Positions 8,526-16,242 of a stretch of DNA of 64,000 nt are shown here, one piece after another. This DNA is from G020348185 sp964525045 (GTDB lineage: Bacteria > Nitrospirota > Nitrospiria > Nitrospirales > UBA8639): NCBI GenBank assembly GCA_964525045.1, contig CAZGFD010000012.1:1-64000 (forward strand). The letters are read 5' to 3'. The first letter of the stretch is position 1; each line of letters starts with the position of its first letter. The notes under the pieces are model-generated. The model made no database searches. It was not told where the DNA came from and saw only the letters and a list, made by a program, of their open reading frames with translations. The position numbers and the translations under genes were made by a program.

Positions 8526-9446
8526 TTATAACTTTTCGCCCAGCACCTTCTTATAGTCTAAAAGAGTGTGAACCTTCTGAGCAATCTCTTGAAAGCGTTG
8601 GACCGTGGGATAGGATCCGTCCAGCAGCGGGAGACCTTTATCAAAGGTCCGCGCAAATGTCCGGTCAAAAGGAATCCGTCCCAACAAAGGCAGTCCTAAC
8701 GCCTCACACATGGTCGCGGTATCGCCTTCAAACAGCTCGTTCTCCGCCCCGCAGGAGGGACAACGATACTGGCTCATATTCTCAACAACCCCTAAGACTT
8801 CAATTCCCAACTCGCGGGCATACATTATAGACTTCTGGACGACGTTCGAGGCGACCTCTGAAGGGGTCGTCACTACCACCGCTCCGGCCAAATCGGGAAT
8901 AAATCCGGCTAACAGAGGCGGCTTATCTGCGGCTGCCCCCGGGGGCAAATCCGCCAGCAAATAATCGAGCTCCCCCCAGATAATATCCGACAAAAATTCC
9001 CGAATCACATTCATTTCGGTCAGTCCCAACCAGACCGGACTCAAATCCATGGGCCCCTTCCAGCGAACCGGAGCGCTTTCCTTCAAAAGAAAATCCATGG
9101 AGGCGACTTTTATGTCCAGTGGGCCGATCGGAGGAACTGCCCCCTCTTCCGTATAGGTGAGCCCTTGGCCACGAATCCCCAACATTTGTGGGACACAGGG
9201 GCCGTTTAAATCGACGTCCAACAACCCGACCCGTTGACCTGAGCGGGCCAAGGCCAACGCAAGATTCACGGTGGTCATGCTTTTCCCCACTCCACCCTTT
9301 CCGCTCATCACGACGACCTTATGGCGAATGCCTGCCATGCGGGCATGAACCACGCGGGTCTGCTCCGTGATTTGCTCCACGACTTTGGCGTCGTCGGAAT
9401 ATTGGAGCTTACTCAAGATGGATTTGAGGTCTTGTTGAACAGCCAT
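8526..9446 (-). CDS. mrp: Mrp/ApbC-type P-loop iron-sulfur carrier ATPase
   Basis: A 306-residue cytoplasmic ATPase of the Mrp/NBP35 group, which carries and delivers Fe-S clusters to target apoproteins. It shows the deviant Walker A MSGKGGVGKS (47-56), LLDVDLNGP with the switch Asp, DLPPG (166-170) and the cluster-ligand CPSC at Cys229/Cys232. The N-terminal ~40 residues are short and coiled rather than a full MIP18/DUF59 domain. It is probably transcribed with the PCP-reductase-type gene. Confidence 0.92.
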   Translation of the reverse strand: MAVQQDLKSILSKLQYSDDAKVVEQITEQTRVVHARMAGIRHKVVVMSGKGGVGKSMTTVNLALALARSGQRVGLLDVDLNGPCVPQMLGIRGQGLTYTEEGAVPPIGPLDIKVASMDFLLKESAPVRWKGPMDLSPVWLGLTEMNVIREFLSDIIWGELDYLLADLPPGAAADKPPLLAGFIPDLAGAVVVTTPSEVASNVVQKSIMYARELGIEVLGVVENMSQYRCPSCGAENELFEGDTATMCEALGLPLLGRIPFDRTFARTFDKGLPLLDGSYPTVQRFQEIAQKVHTLLDYKKVLGEKL

Positions 9447-9689
9447 CTGTTAGAAGAGTATGAAGGGGTACCAAAGTTCCCAAAAAATATCAGGTTTTGA
9501 CGATACCACAGCATTTTTTTAGTGGTCAAACAACCAATTACACCCTACCAGGCCCAAAAAACCTCGCGCCCTTTGGGGAGAAGGGAAAGTCCCCTCAAGC
9601 TTCTTTGCCAATCCGCCGATAGTATTTTATGCTTAAGCGGATTCTGTTTCGATCAGAATGTTCCACATCAGAGGTAGAACATTTTACCT

Positions 9690-10250
9690 ATGACCAACCC
9701 AACAAATCTCAAATTTACCTACGAGGACTATCTGGGGCTCCCGGACGATGGAAACCGTCATGAAATTATTGACGGAGAACACTTCGTAACCCCAGCTCCC
9801 CTAACGAAACACCAGCGTATCTCAGCGAATCTTTTGGGGGCCTTGCATCGCCATTGTTCTCAAACAAAAGCCGGTGTCGTCCTAGCTGCGCCTACCGACG
9901 TGGTGTTTTCAGAAACCGACGTTGTTCAACCTGATCTCTTATTTATCATCAAAGACCGTCGTCATCTTGTGACACGCGAGAAAATCCAGGCCGCTCCCGA
10001 CCTTATTATCGAGATCCTCTCTGAATCAACGAAACACCGGGATGAACGAACCAAAAGAAAATTGTATGAACGTTTTCAGGTGAAAGAATATTGGATCATT
10101 GATCCGGAATTGGAAACGGTGAAAATTTTTCGACTTCAAGATGGTCGCTACTCAGCTCCAGAAGAATCGAGAACGAAACAAGGAGACTCCGGGCTCTCCC
10201 CTTTGGTCCTTCCAGAGTTCTCAATCGCAATCCAAGACATTTTCCTTTGA
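9690..10250 (+). CDS. Uma2 family (DUF820) PD-(D/E)XK nuclease-like protein
   Basis: A 186-residue protein of the Uma2 family, which has a restriction-endonuclease fold. Visible are the opening YEDYLGLPDDGNRHEIIDGE, the catalytic-type QPDLLFI, PDLIIEILS and the helix ending KRKLYERFQVKEYWIIDPE, close to the family norm in length. The family is very abundant in cyanobacteria and some nitrifiers and is often linked to mobile DNA, but its biological role is not established. It stands alone, with an 8-bp hairpin just after its stop. Confidence 0.9.
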   Translation: MTNPTNLKFTYEDYLGLPDDGNRHEIIDGEHFVTPAPLTKHQRISANLLGALHRHCSQTKAGVVLAAPTDVVFSETDVVQPDLLFIIKDRRHLVTREKIQAAPDLIIEILSESTKHRDERTKRKLYERFQVKEYWIIDPELETVKIFRLQDGRYSAPEESRTKQGDSGLSPLVLPEFSIAIQDIFL

Positions 10251-10256
10251 TTCTTT

Positions 10257-10278
10257 CCCTCGCCTTTCAGGGCGAGGG
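10257..10278 (+). terminator. hairpin after the Uma2 gene
   Basis: A perfect 8-bp stem (CCCTCGCC / GGCGAGGG) with a 6-nt loop begins 7 nt after the stop codon. It lacks a T-tract after the stem, so its termination efficiency is uncertain. Confidence 0.5.
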
Positions 10279-10490
10279 TGTCAGAATCCGGTTTAGGCCA
10301 TTAACTCCCAATACAGTTTGTTGAGGGTTTCTTTTCGGTCGGCCAATCCCCCTGCCAATAGTCTTAGTGCCTGTCGGTTTTGTCTGACATGAGAGGGTTT
10401 GTCTCGCCATTTATTTTATTTTGCGTTAGAATGGGAACGCTGGGAAAGGCTTAATGATTAACCATTTTCTCTCAACATTGGAGGATGCCT

Positions 10491-10814
10491 GTGCCGGGAT
10501 TTCTCAAAGTTCCCCTAGATCTGCAGAAAGTCGCTGCCTTGTTGGTTTTTCTGTTCATGCTCGGGCTGTTCGGGGGCTGCTCAACCGGTCGGTGGGTACA
10601 AGCAGGAAAAACTGAGGAAGATATTCAGCGCGATCTGAAGGACTGTGAGAATTATATTTCCGAGGAAAAAGGGGTGGATCTTATGCCCGAACAATATACG
10701 TCTACCCGCTATTATGAAAGGGAACCACCTTTGCAGGCCTCCCATGAGGATGTGGTGGCCAAGGCCATGCGTCAATGTATGGAGGAAAAGGGATATCAAC
10801 TTCAACGTGATTGA
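10491..10814 (+). CDS. small lipoprotein of unknown function
   Basis: About 107 residues: a lipoprotein signal peptide with a hydrophobic core and lipobox LFGGC, then a charged soluble domain with two further cysteines. I do not recognise the family. The GTG at 10491 is chosen because GGAGG (10480-10484) sits 6 nt before it; the ATG at 10485 directly abuts the GGAGG and would be badly spaced. The protein should be anchored in the cytoplasmic or outer membrane. Confidence 0.75.
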   Translation: MPGFLKVPLDLQKVAALLVFLFMLGLFGGCSTGRWVQAGKTEEDIQRDLKDCENYISEEKGVDLMPEQYTSTRYYEREPPLQASHEDVVAKAMRQCMEEKGYQLQRD

Positions 10815-10943
10815 GTGTGATGGTTGTTCGGCCTTTGGTCCTTTTTTGCTGCTGGATAGGGCCCTGTCTTAGGGTGCTCGTCACGGCACTCAAGCGTCCG
10901 GAGGTGCAACCGCTCAGGTCATTGTGTCCTGCAGGCATTCATC

Positions 10944-12845
10944 TTGAAAGGACTAAGTAAAGAAGGTACGTTTCTCGGGTGTTGGCTCGGTAACCGGCTG
11001 AGGTTCGTGTTCGTAGCTGGCATTATTCTGAGTCTCTTGAATATCGGACCAAGCTTTGCTCAGCTCGGTGCTCCTCCCGTTTTACCTCCCGGCATTCCCC
11101 CAAATATTGACCCTTCTCAGCGTTCTGGTGATCAACCGGAATTTCAGCCGGATGAGCCGATTCCTCCCAGGCAACCCCGAAAGCCCGTTCTTCCTCCGAT
11201 CACCCCTCCACCGGAACAGCCGGATCGTCCGAGCCTCCCCACCATCCAATTATTTGTGAAGAAAATTCTAGTGCTGGGGAGTACGATTTTTTCAACCGAA
11301 GACTTTAGGGCTGTCACCGAACCGTACACCAACCGACTTGTCAATTCTGAAGATTTGGAGGAATTGCGGAGGGCGCTGACGCTGCTCTACGTCAATAAGG
11401 GCTTTGTAAATTCAGGGGCCCTGCTCCCCGATCAAGACGTGAAGGATGGGGTGATCACCTTTATGATCGTGGAGGGCATTCTCAAGGAAATTACGATTGA
11501 AGGGACCGAACATTTTCACGATTGGTACTTCACCAGCCGGTTGTTCCGCAGTGCAGGGCCACCACTGAATATTAATCCCTTGCAGGAACGCCTGCGATTC
11601 TTGCTGGCTGACCCGCGCATTAAACGCATGAATGCTGAACTCCAACCCGGACTTCGTCGTGGAGAAAGTGTCTTAAAACTCAAGGTCGAAGAAGCGTCCC
11701 CCTACCAATTGTTTGGCGAGTTTAATAACTTTCAAACCCCGACGGTTGGCGCGGAACGGGGAGTGGGCACGGGGATTCACCGGAACCTTCTCGGGCTCGG
11801 GGATGTGTTTCAGTTTACCTATGCCCAATCCGAAGGCACCCTGCCTTTGATTGATATCAATTATAATCTGCCTTTTACCCCTTGGGATACGGCCTTAATT
11901 GTTCGGTATCGTCTGACGAACTTTACCGTAATCGAAGAACCGTTTACCCCGCTTGATATTCAGTTGGATACCCAGATATTCAGCGGGACAATCCGGCAAC
12001 CGATTTTCCGTACTCGCGAGCAGGAAGTAGGCTTATCCTTCGTATTCGAACACTTGCAAAATCAATCACTTCTCCTTGGCCAACCGACCGATATTCTGAT
12101 CCCCGGTTCGAAAGACGGATTTCAAATTATTACGGCGTTACGGTTCGTCCAGGATTGGGTCCACCGAACGCGAAGTCAGGTGCTTTCTGCCCGATCACGA
12201 TTCAGCGTCGGAATTGATGCCTTGAATGCCACTACGAATCAAAGCACCGCTAAAGGCCCCGATGGAAGGCCCCTTCCCTCCGGCCAATTCTTTGCCTGGC
12301 TTGGGCAGGTTCAGTGGGCTCGACGGCTTCAAACCGCGAGAATCCAGCTCCTCAGTCGAATAGACTTCCAAATAGCCAATCGCAATCTGTTTCCCCTTGA
12401 GGAGTTTGCCATGGGCGGACGATTTACGGTCCGGGGGTATCGGGAAAATACCCTCGTCCGTGACAATGCGTTTTTTTGGTCGTTTGAGAGCCGGATCCCC
12501 GTCATTCGCTCGGCATTGGGAACAGATATCCTAGAAATCCCACTGTTTGTGGACGTCGGTCAGTCCTGGAATGCCCAGGGGGGAAGTCCGGATCCGACCA
12601 CCTTGGCAAGCGTGGGGACCGGTATCCGGTGGTATATCGTTCCAGGAACGCGATTTATCCTCTATTGGGGGCAGCGGCTGAATCATGTTGCCAATCCGAA
12701 GACCAATCTTCAGGATTTCGGTATCCATGTTCAATTCGCAATGGATTTGATCTCAGCTGCCGAGCAGTTTTTCGAATTTATCGAACCTCAAGGGAGAGAG
12801 CGCCCTGCAGACACCGAACCCCCTCCGGAGCCCTTACAGCGATGA
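10944..12845 (+). CDS. ShlB/FhaC-type two-partner secretion transporter (TpsB)
   Basis: A 633-residue outer-membrane protein. A signal peptide ends near AQ40. A proline-rich linker (about 43-98) follows, as in FhaC-like proteins. Next come two POTRA-like modules (about 101-180 and 181-250) and a 16-strand-type beta-barrel with the conserved VRGY motif (496-499) of the barrel loop. TpsB proteins export a large TpsA protein or a soluble enzyme to the cell surface. No TpsA gene with the usual N-terminal secretion domain lies beside it, so its cargo is unknown. The start is a TTG without a strong ribosome site. The gene is convergent with, and 14 bp from, the DUF928 gene. Confidence 0.88.
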   Translation: MKGLSKEGTFLGCWLGNRLRFVFVAGIILSLLNIGPSFAQLGAPPVLPPGIPPNIDPSQRSGDQPEFQPDEPIPPRQPRKPVLPPITPPPEQPDRPSLPTIQLFVKKILVLGSTIFSTEDFRAVTEPYTNRLVNSEDLEELRRALTLLYVNKGFVNSGALLPDQDVKDGVITFMIVEGILKEITIEGTEHFHDWYFTSRLFRSAGPPLNINPLQERLRFLLADPRIKRMNAELQPGLRRGESVLKLKVEEASPYQLFGEFNNFQTPTVGAERGVGTGIHRNLLGLGDVFQFTYAQSEGTLPLIDINYNLPFTPWDTALIVRYRLTNFTVIEEPFTPLDIQLDTQIFSGTIRQPIFRTREQEVGLSFVFEHLQNQSLLLGQPTDILIPGSKDGFQIITALRFVQDWVHRTRSQVLSARSRFSVGIDALNATTNQSTAKGPDGRPLPSGQFFAWLGQVQWARRLQTARIQLLSRIDFQIANRNLFPLEEFAMGGRFTVRGYRENTLVRDNAFFWSFESRIPVIRSALGTDILEIPLFVDVGQSWNAQGGSPDPTTLASVGTGIRWYIVPGTRFILYWGQRLNHVANPKTNLQDFGIHVQFAMDLISAAEQFFEFIEPQGRERPADTEPPPEPLQR

Positions 12846-12859
12846 AGGATTTCCGTGCC

Positions 12860-13747
12860 CTAATTTACCTCTTCGGTTATCTTTGGAAAGGTGGCCAATA
12901 AGGAACGCGCCTGTGGGTCGGTCCAATATGATGACTCTTGAGGAAGGGTCAGGTTTTCCTCATCTTTGGCGACATCCATTAAATCGACTTGTTCCAAAAG
13001 CGTTTTCCGCCCAATCCGATAATCGGTGTGTTTCGGATGAGATTCAATTAAATCGGAAATAGAGGCGAGCGCATCATACCACAACCCCGCTTCTGAGAAG
13101 ATGGCGGTCACTTGATCCGGCTCAGCATTTCTCAATTGTCGCAGGAGCTTCTCCGGAGGTAAAATCCGCTGAATCCTTCCACCGGCGATGATATTCTTTG
13201 ATGGATTCTCCTCGTCTATTGCCAGGCTGACAAACCATTGATACTCCTTGTCCAATGCGAGCCTGAGGTTGAAATTTTTGAGGGGAAACGAGTGAATCCC
13301 CGCTCTTGGTGTATGGGAGATTATGGTTTCCACGATAGGCTTCACCTGGGTTTCATCATTAAGCGTGAGAATGAGCGGGTATTGGACAGGTTTGGAAAGG
13401 TACCAATACAGGATCGGCTGGTCATTGATCGTCAATCCTAGATGATCCGGCACTAAGGCAAAAATGGCCAGGGCATCTTGCCCTCGAGTGGCTCCACCAA
13501 TTCGTCCTCCGGGAGCCCCAATGCCTTTGGGCGGTTTATATACAGGCAGCTGGAAGGAAGAGCCCCTTTTCACCGGTTCACTGGGTTGATTCTTCGCAGC
13601 AATTTGAGTGTGATTGGGGGAAAACTTGCCCGAACCCTGTTCCTCACCGCTCACGATCTGAATTCCTCCTCCTACCCCAAATAAGAGAATAATGCAGCCG
13701 ATTGGAATAATGGCATTTTTGAAGAAGATGGTTTTTAAGGGTTTCAT
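12860..13747 (-). CDS. DUF928 family exported protein
   Basis: A 295-residue protein with an N-terminal signal/anchor segment (about 10-33). The DUF928 signature follows: a PPKGIGAPGGR block with GGATRG (72-89), then LVPDHLGLT, LYWYLS and a later KEYQWFVSL...GGRIQR segment. The function is unknown. From memory, cyanobacterial DUF928 genes often lie near CHAT, CHASE2 and TpsB genes, exactly the set found here. I cannot check that frequency from the window. It should act in the periplasm. Confidence 0.85.
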   Translation of the reverse strand: MKPLKTIFFKNAIIPIGCIILLFGVGGGIQIVSGEEQGSGKFSPNHTQIAAKNQPSEPVKRGSSFQLPVYKPPKGIGAPGGRIGGATRGQDALAIFALVPDHLGLTINDQPILYWYLSKPVQYPLILTLNDETQVKPIVETIISHTPRAGIHSFPLKNFNLRLALDKEYQWFVSLAIDEENPSKNIIAGGRIQRILPPEKLLRQLRNAEPDQVTAIFSEAGLWYDALASISDLIESHPKHTDYRIGRKTLLEQVDLMDVAKDEENLTLPQESSYWTDPQARSLLATFPKITEEVN

Positions 13748-14318
13748 GACTAAAGCTCCCTATGTAGGCTAAAAAAGGAAAGAGATTTCCTTTTTTCCCC
13801 AGGGTGGTGGGGCTTGCTTCCTCCCCTCCCAGATAGCGTGATTGAAGCCAATTCTCCAATTTCTAAAAAGAAGCAAACCCTATGCCCAAATGATCTATTC
13901 AAAATGCCAAGGACCGACCATTTCCCAAAACAGGAGAATTCACTGATTTTTTGAATAAAAGTGCGAACTATGTTCTGAAAAAACTTTAGAGAAGGAATCC
14001 TTTCTCTCTAAAAAGTTCCCCCATTCTGTCCCTAAATGTTTACAGTGTTCGCAACCCTAAGTCATCGATAGCTTCTTTTTCACTAATTATTGTCAATTAT
14101 TCAACCATGTGAAGTGTTTACAGGGGTGTCTCCAAAGTAGACATCCTACAGGATCCATAGTATGCTTATTTTTAGCAAAAGTCCAAAGATTTTAATTAAA
14201 TTGGAACGGCAAACATGCTTAGACTATAGGATGAGCTAAGACCTTCATTTTAGATAACTGGTATCTTTTTTTACACTCTCACCGCGATCTTCACACCAGT
14301 TATTTACCTGGAAATGCC
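13748..14318. other. divergent regulatory region between DUF928 and the AAA+ regulator
   Basis: A 571-bp AT-rich gap without a credible gene. It must hold promoters for both divergent genes. An imperfect inverted repeat (13985-14012, centred on GGAATCC) is visible. I searched for a sigma54 promoter (GG, 10 nt, GC). Near misses were found on the minus strand near 13904-13913 (GG-N10-AG) and on the plus strand near 14202-14220 (GG-N12-GC), neither acceptable. Confidence 0.5.
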
Positions 14319-15866
14319 ATGCCTACTCCGCCATATTCAACAATCCCCTCTCCCAATCTTTCAGACTCCCGTCTTGAATCTGTGATGGCTCTCTCTCAGA
14401 AAATGAGTAGGGAACAACACCTACCAGGGCTCCTGTCCTTATTGGCCAAAGAAGCGAGCAACCTCCTGTCGGCCGGAGGGGCAAGCCTTTTGCTTCTTGA
14501 TAGGGAACGATGCGAGTTGTTTTCATTCGTCTCGCTCGATGGAGCGATCATCCGGTTTGATGCTCGTCTTGGCATAGCCGGTTCGGCCGCCCTGGGGGGG
14601 AAATCAATAAATGTTGCTGATGTCCAGGAGGATTCCCGTTTTTATACTGAAATCGATCGGCGAACCAAGAAACGAACCCGAAACCTGTTAGCCGTGCCAC
14701 TTCGGGGTCAAAATGGCGAAGTTCTCGGGGTTCTGGAAATCATGAACAAAAAAAAGGGGAACTTTACGCGGGCTGATGAAGATACGGCCATGGTTCTAGC
14801 TGATCAGGCTGCCTTGGCCATTGAAACTCCGAAGATGGTGCAGGAGCTTCGAAGGCATCAGGATCAATTGGTGAAGGAAAATACCCAACTGGGGACGGAA
14901 GTGGAGGGACGGTTTGAGACCCAAAATTTGATGGGAATGAGTTCCCGCATGCAGGATATTGTCCGCCTTATCGACCAAATCCGAGATAGCTCCCTCGACG
15001 TCCTTATTACAGGGGAAAATGGAACCGGCAAAGAACTGGTTGCCAAGGCCATTCATTACAATAGTCCTCGAGTGAGGCAGCCCTATGTGGCCTTGAATTG
15101 CGCGGCGTTACCCCAACATCTTGTGGAGAGTGAATTGTTTGGAATTGAAAAGGGTGTGGCCACCGGAGTGGAGTCAAGAGTGGGCAAATTTGAACTGGCG
15201 AACGGAGGAACCTTGTTCCTGGATGAAGTAGGTGATTTAGGATTGAACGAACAGGCGAAAATCCTCCGAGCGTTGCAGGAACGTACGATCGAACGTGTCG
15301 GTGGGCGGAAGGTTCTGGCCGTTGATGTAAGGATTCTTGCGGCCACCAATAAAAAATTAGATGTGCTCATTCAACAGGGAACTTTTCGAGAGGATTTGTA
15401 TTATCGCCTCCGTGTTGTTCATATTCACACCCCCGCTCTCCGGGAGATTCCTGAAGATATTCTGCTTTTTGCGACCTCCTTTTTGAACAAATATTGTCGG
15501 CAAGAAGGGAGGAAGCCTAAGCTGCTGACTTCCGGAGCCGAACAGGCTCTACTCGCCTATCATTGGCCAGGCAATGTTCGGGAATTAGAAAACGAAATGA
15601 AGCGACTCGCGGCTACTATCCGACGGGCGACGATTTCCGAACAAGACCTTGAACCGGCTATCCTGGAGGCCAAGGGGGCCTCAGAGAAGAAAAAAGAAAC
15701 AGTCGGTTCTTCGCTACACCAGGCTGTGGCCGATTTTGAGCAAAATAGGATTCTCGATGCCCTTCAAGAATGCCAGTATAACCAAGTTCAAACTGCCAAA
15801 TTCTTGGGTATCAGTCGTCAAGGGTTGATCAAAAAAATGAAACGATATGGGATTAAATCCCGCTAA
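14319..15866 (+). CDS. GAF-AAA+-Fis transcriptional regulator with degenerate GAFTGA loop
   Basis: 515 residues. An N-terminal GAF domain (about 20-170) has NLLAVPLRGQNGEVLGVLEIMNK. A short coiled segment and an enhancer-binding-protein AAA+ domain (about 200-435) follow, with Walker A GENGTGKE (232-239), Walker B GGTLFLDEVGD (296-306) and the downstream NVRELEN. A Fis-type helix-turn-helix sits at the C-terminus (about 470-513). The sigma54-contact loop GAFTGA reads GVATGV (279-284): the key Phe is lost and Thr is kept. So ATP hydrolysis looks intact but sigma54 remodelling is doubtful. It may act by another route. No sigma54 promoter is evident nearby. Confidence 0.9.
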   Translation: MPTPPYSTIPSPNLSDSRLESVMALSQKMSREQHLPGLLSLLAKEASNLLSAGGASLLLLDRERCELFSFVSLDGAIIRFDARLGIAGSAALGGKSINVADVQEDSRFYTEIDRRTKKRTRNLLAVPLRGQNGEVLGVLEIMNKKKGNFTRADEDTAMVLADQAALAIETPKMVQELRRHQDQLVKENTQLGTEVEGRFETQNLMGMSSRMQDIVRLIDQIRDSSLDVLITGENGTGKELVAKAIHYNSPRVRQPYVALNCAALPQHLVESELFGIEKGVATGVESRVGKFELANGGTLFLDEVGDLGLNEQAKILRALQERTIERVGGRKVLAVDVRILAATNKKLDVLIQQGTFREDLYYRLRVVHIHTPALREIPEDILLFATSFLNKYCRQEGRKPKLLTSGAEQALLAYHWPGNVRELENEMKRLAATIRRATISEQDLEPAILEAKGASEKKKETVGSSLHQAVADFEQNRILDALQECQYNQVQTAKFLGISRQGLIKKMKRYGIKSR

Positions 15867-16078
15867 TTGAATTGACCAATTCTTGCCTCGTCATTCTTTC
15901 TTTCGAGTATTCAGAAACCCTTAAACCCTTCAAAACTGACCTATCCTCGATCAACAAAGGAGAGGGAGTCGAACCAATCACCACATTCGCCCTAGAGGGG
16001 GACGGGGCAGGAACCCCTGACGGAATTAGCCGTCCTGGATGTAGGGCCTCTACCTTCTGGTGCCCCATTTGAAGGCAA

Positions 16079-16188
16079 CACCTGCCTGCGCGCCTGCGTG
16101 TTGAGTCGGCTTTGGCCCGTCAGCGACCGCTTTTAGCCTTCGTAGACAATGGCAACCTTCGGCGAAGTCGGCCCGGCGGAGTCAGGTG
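16079..16188 (+). repeat. interspersed repeat family 1, copy A
   Basis: A 110-bp element with inverted ends (CACCTGCCTG at the left, GAGTCAGGTG at the right). Its core includes GCCTTCGTAG and a CTTCGGCGAAG hairpin. The same element occurs at about 39219-39318 and at 42059-42160 in the same orientation. It lies 54 bp upstream of the CHASE2-cyclase start. The structure is MITE- or REP-like; no transposase is present in the window. Confidence 0.8.
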
Positions 16189-16242
16189 AGAGGCTGCAGC
16201 GACAGGGAGTGAAGCCGTCGAACTCCCCGGATTTGTGTCCGC

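Noticed and set aside
13890..14225. Possible sigma54 promoters in the DUF928/regulator gap
   Set aside because: Near matches have GG-N10-AG or GG-N12-GC; the required GG-N10-GC is not met on either strand.
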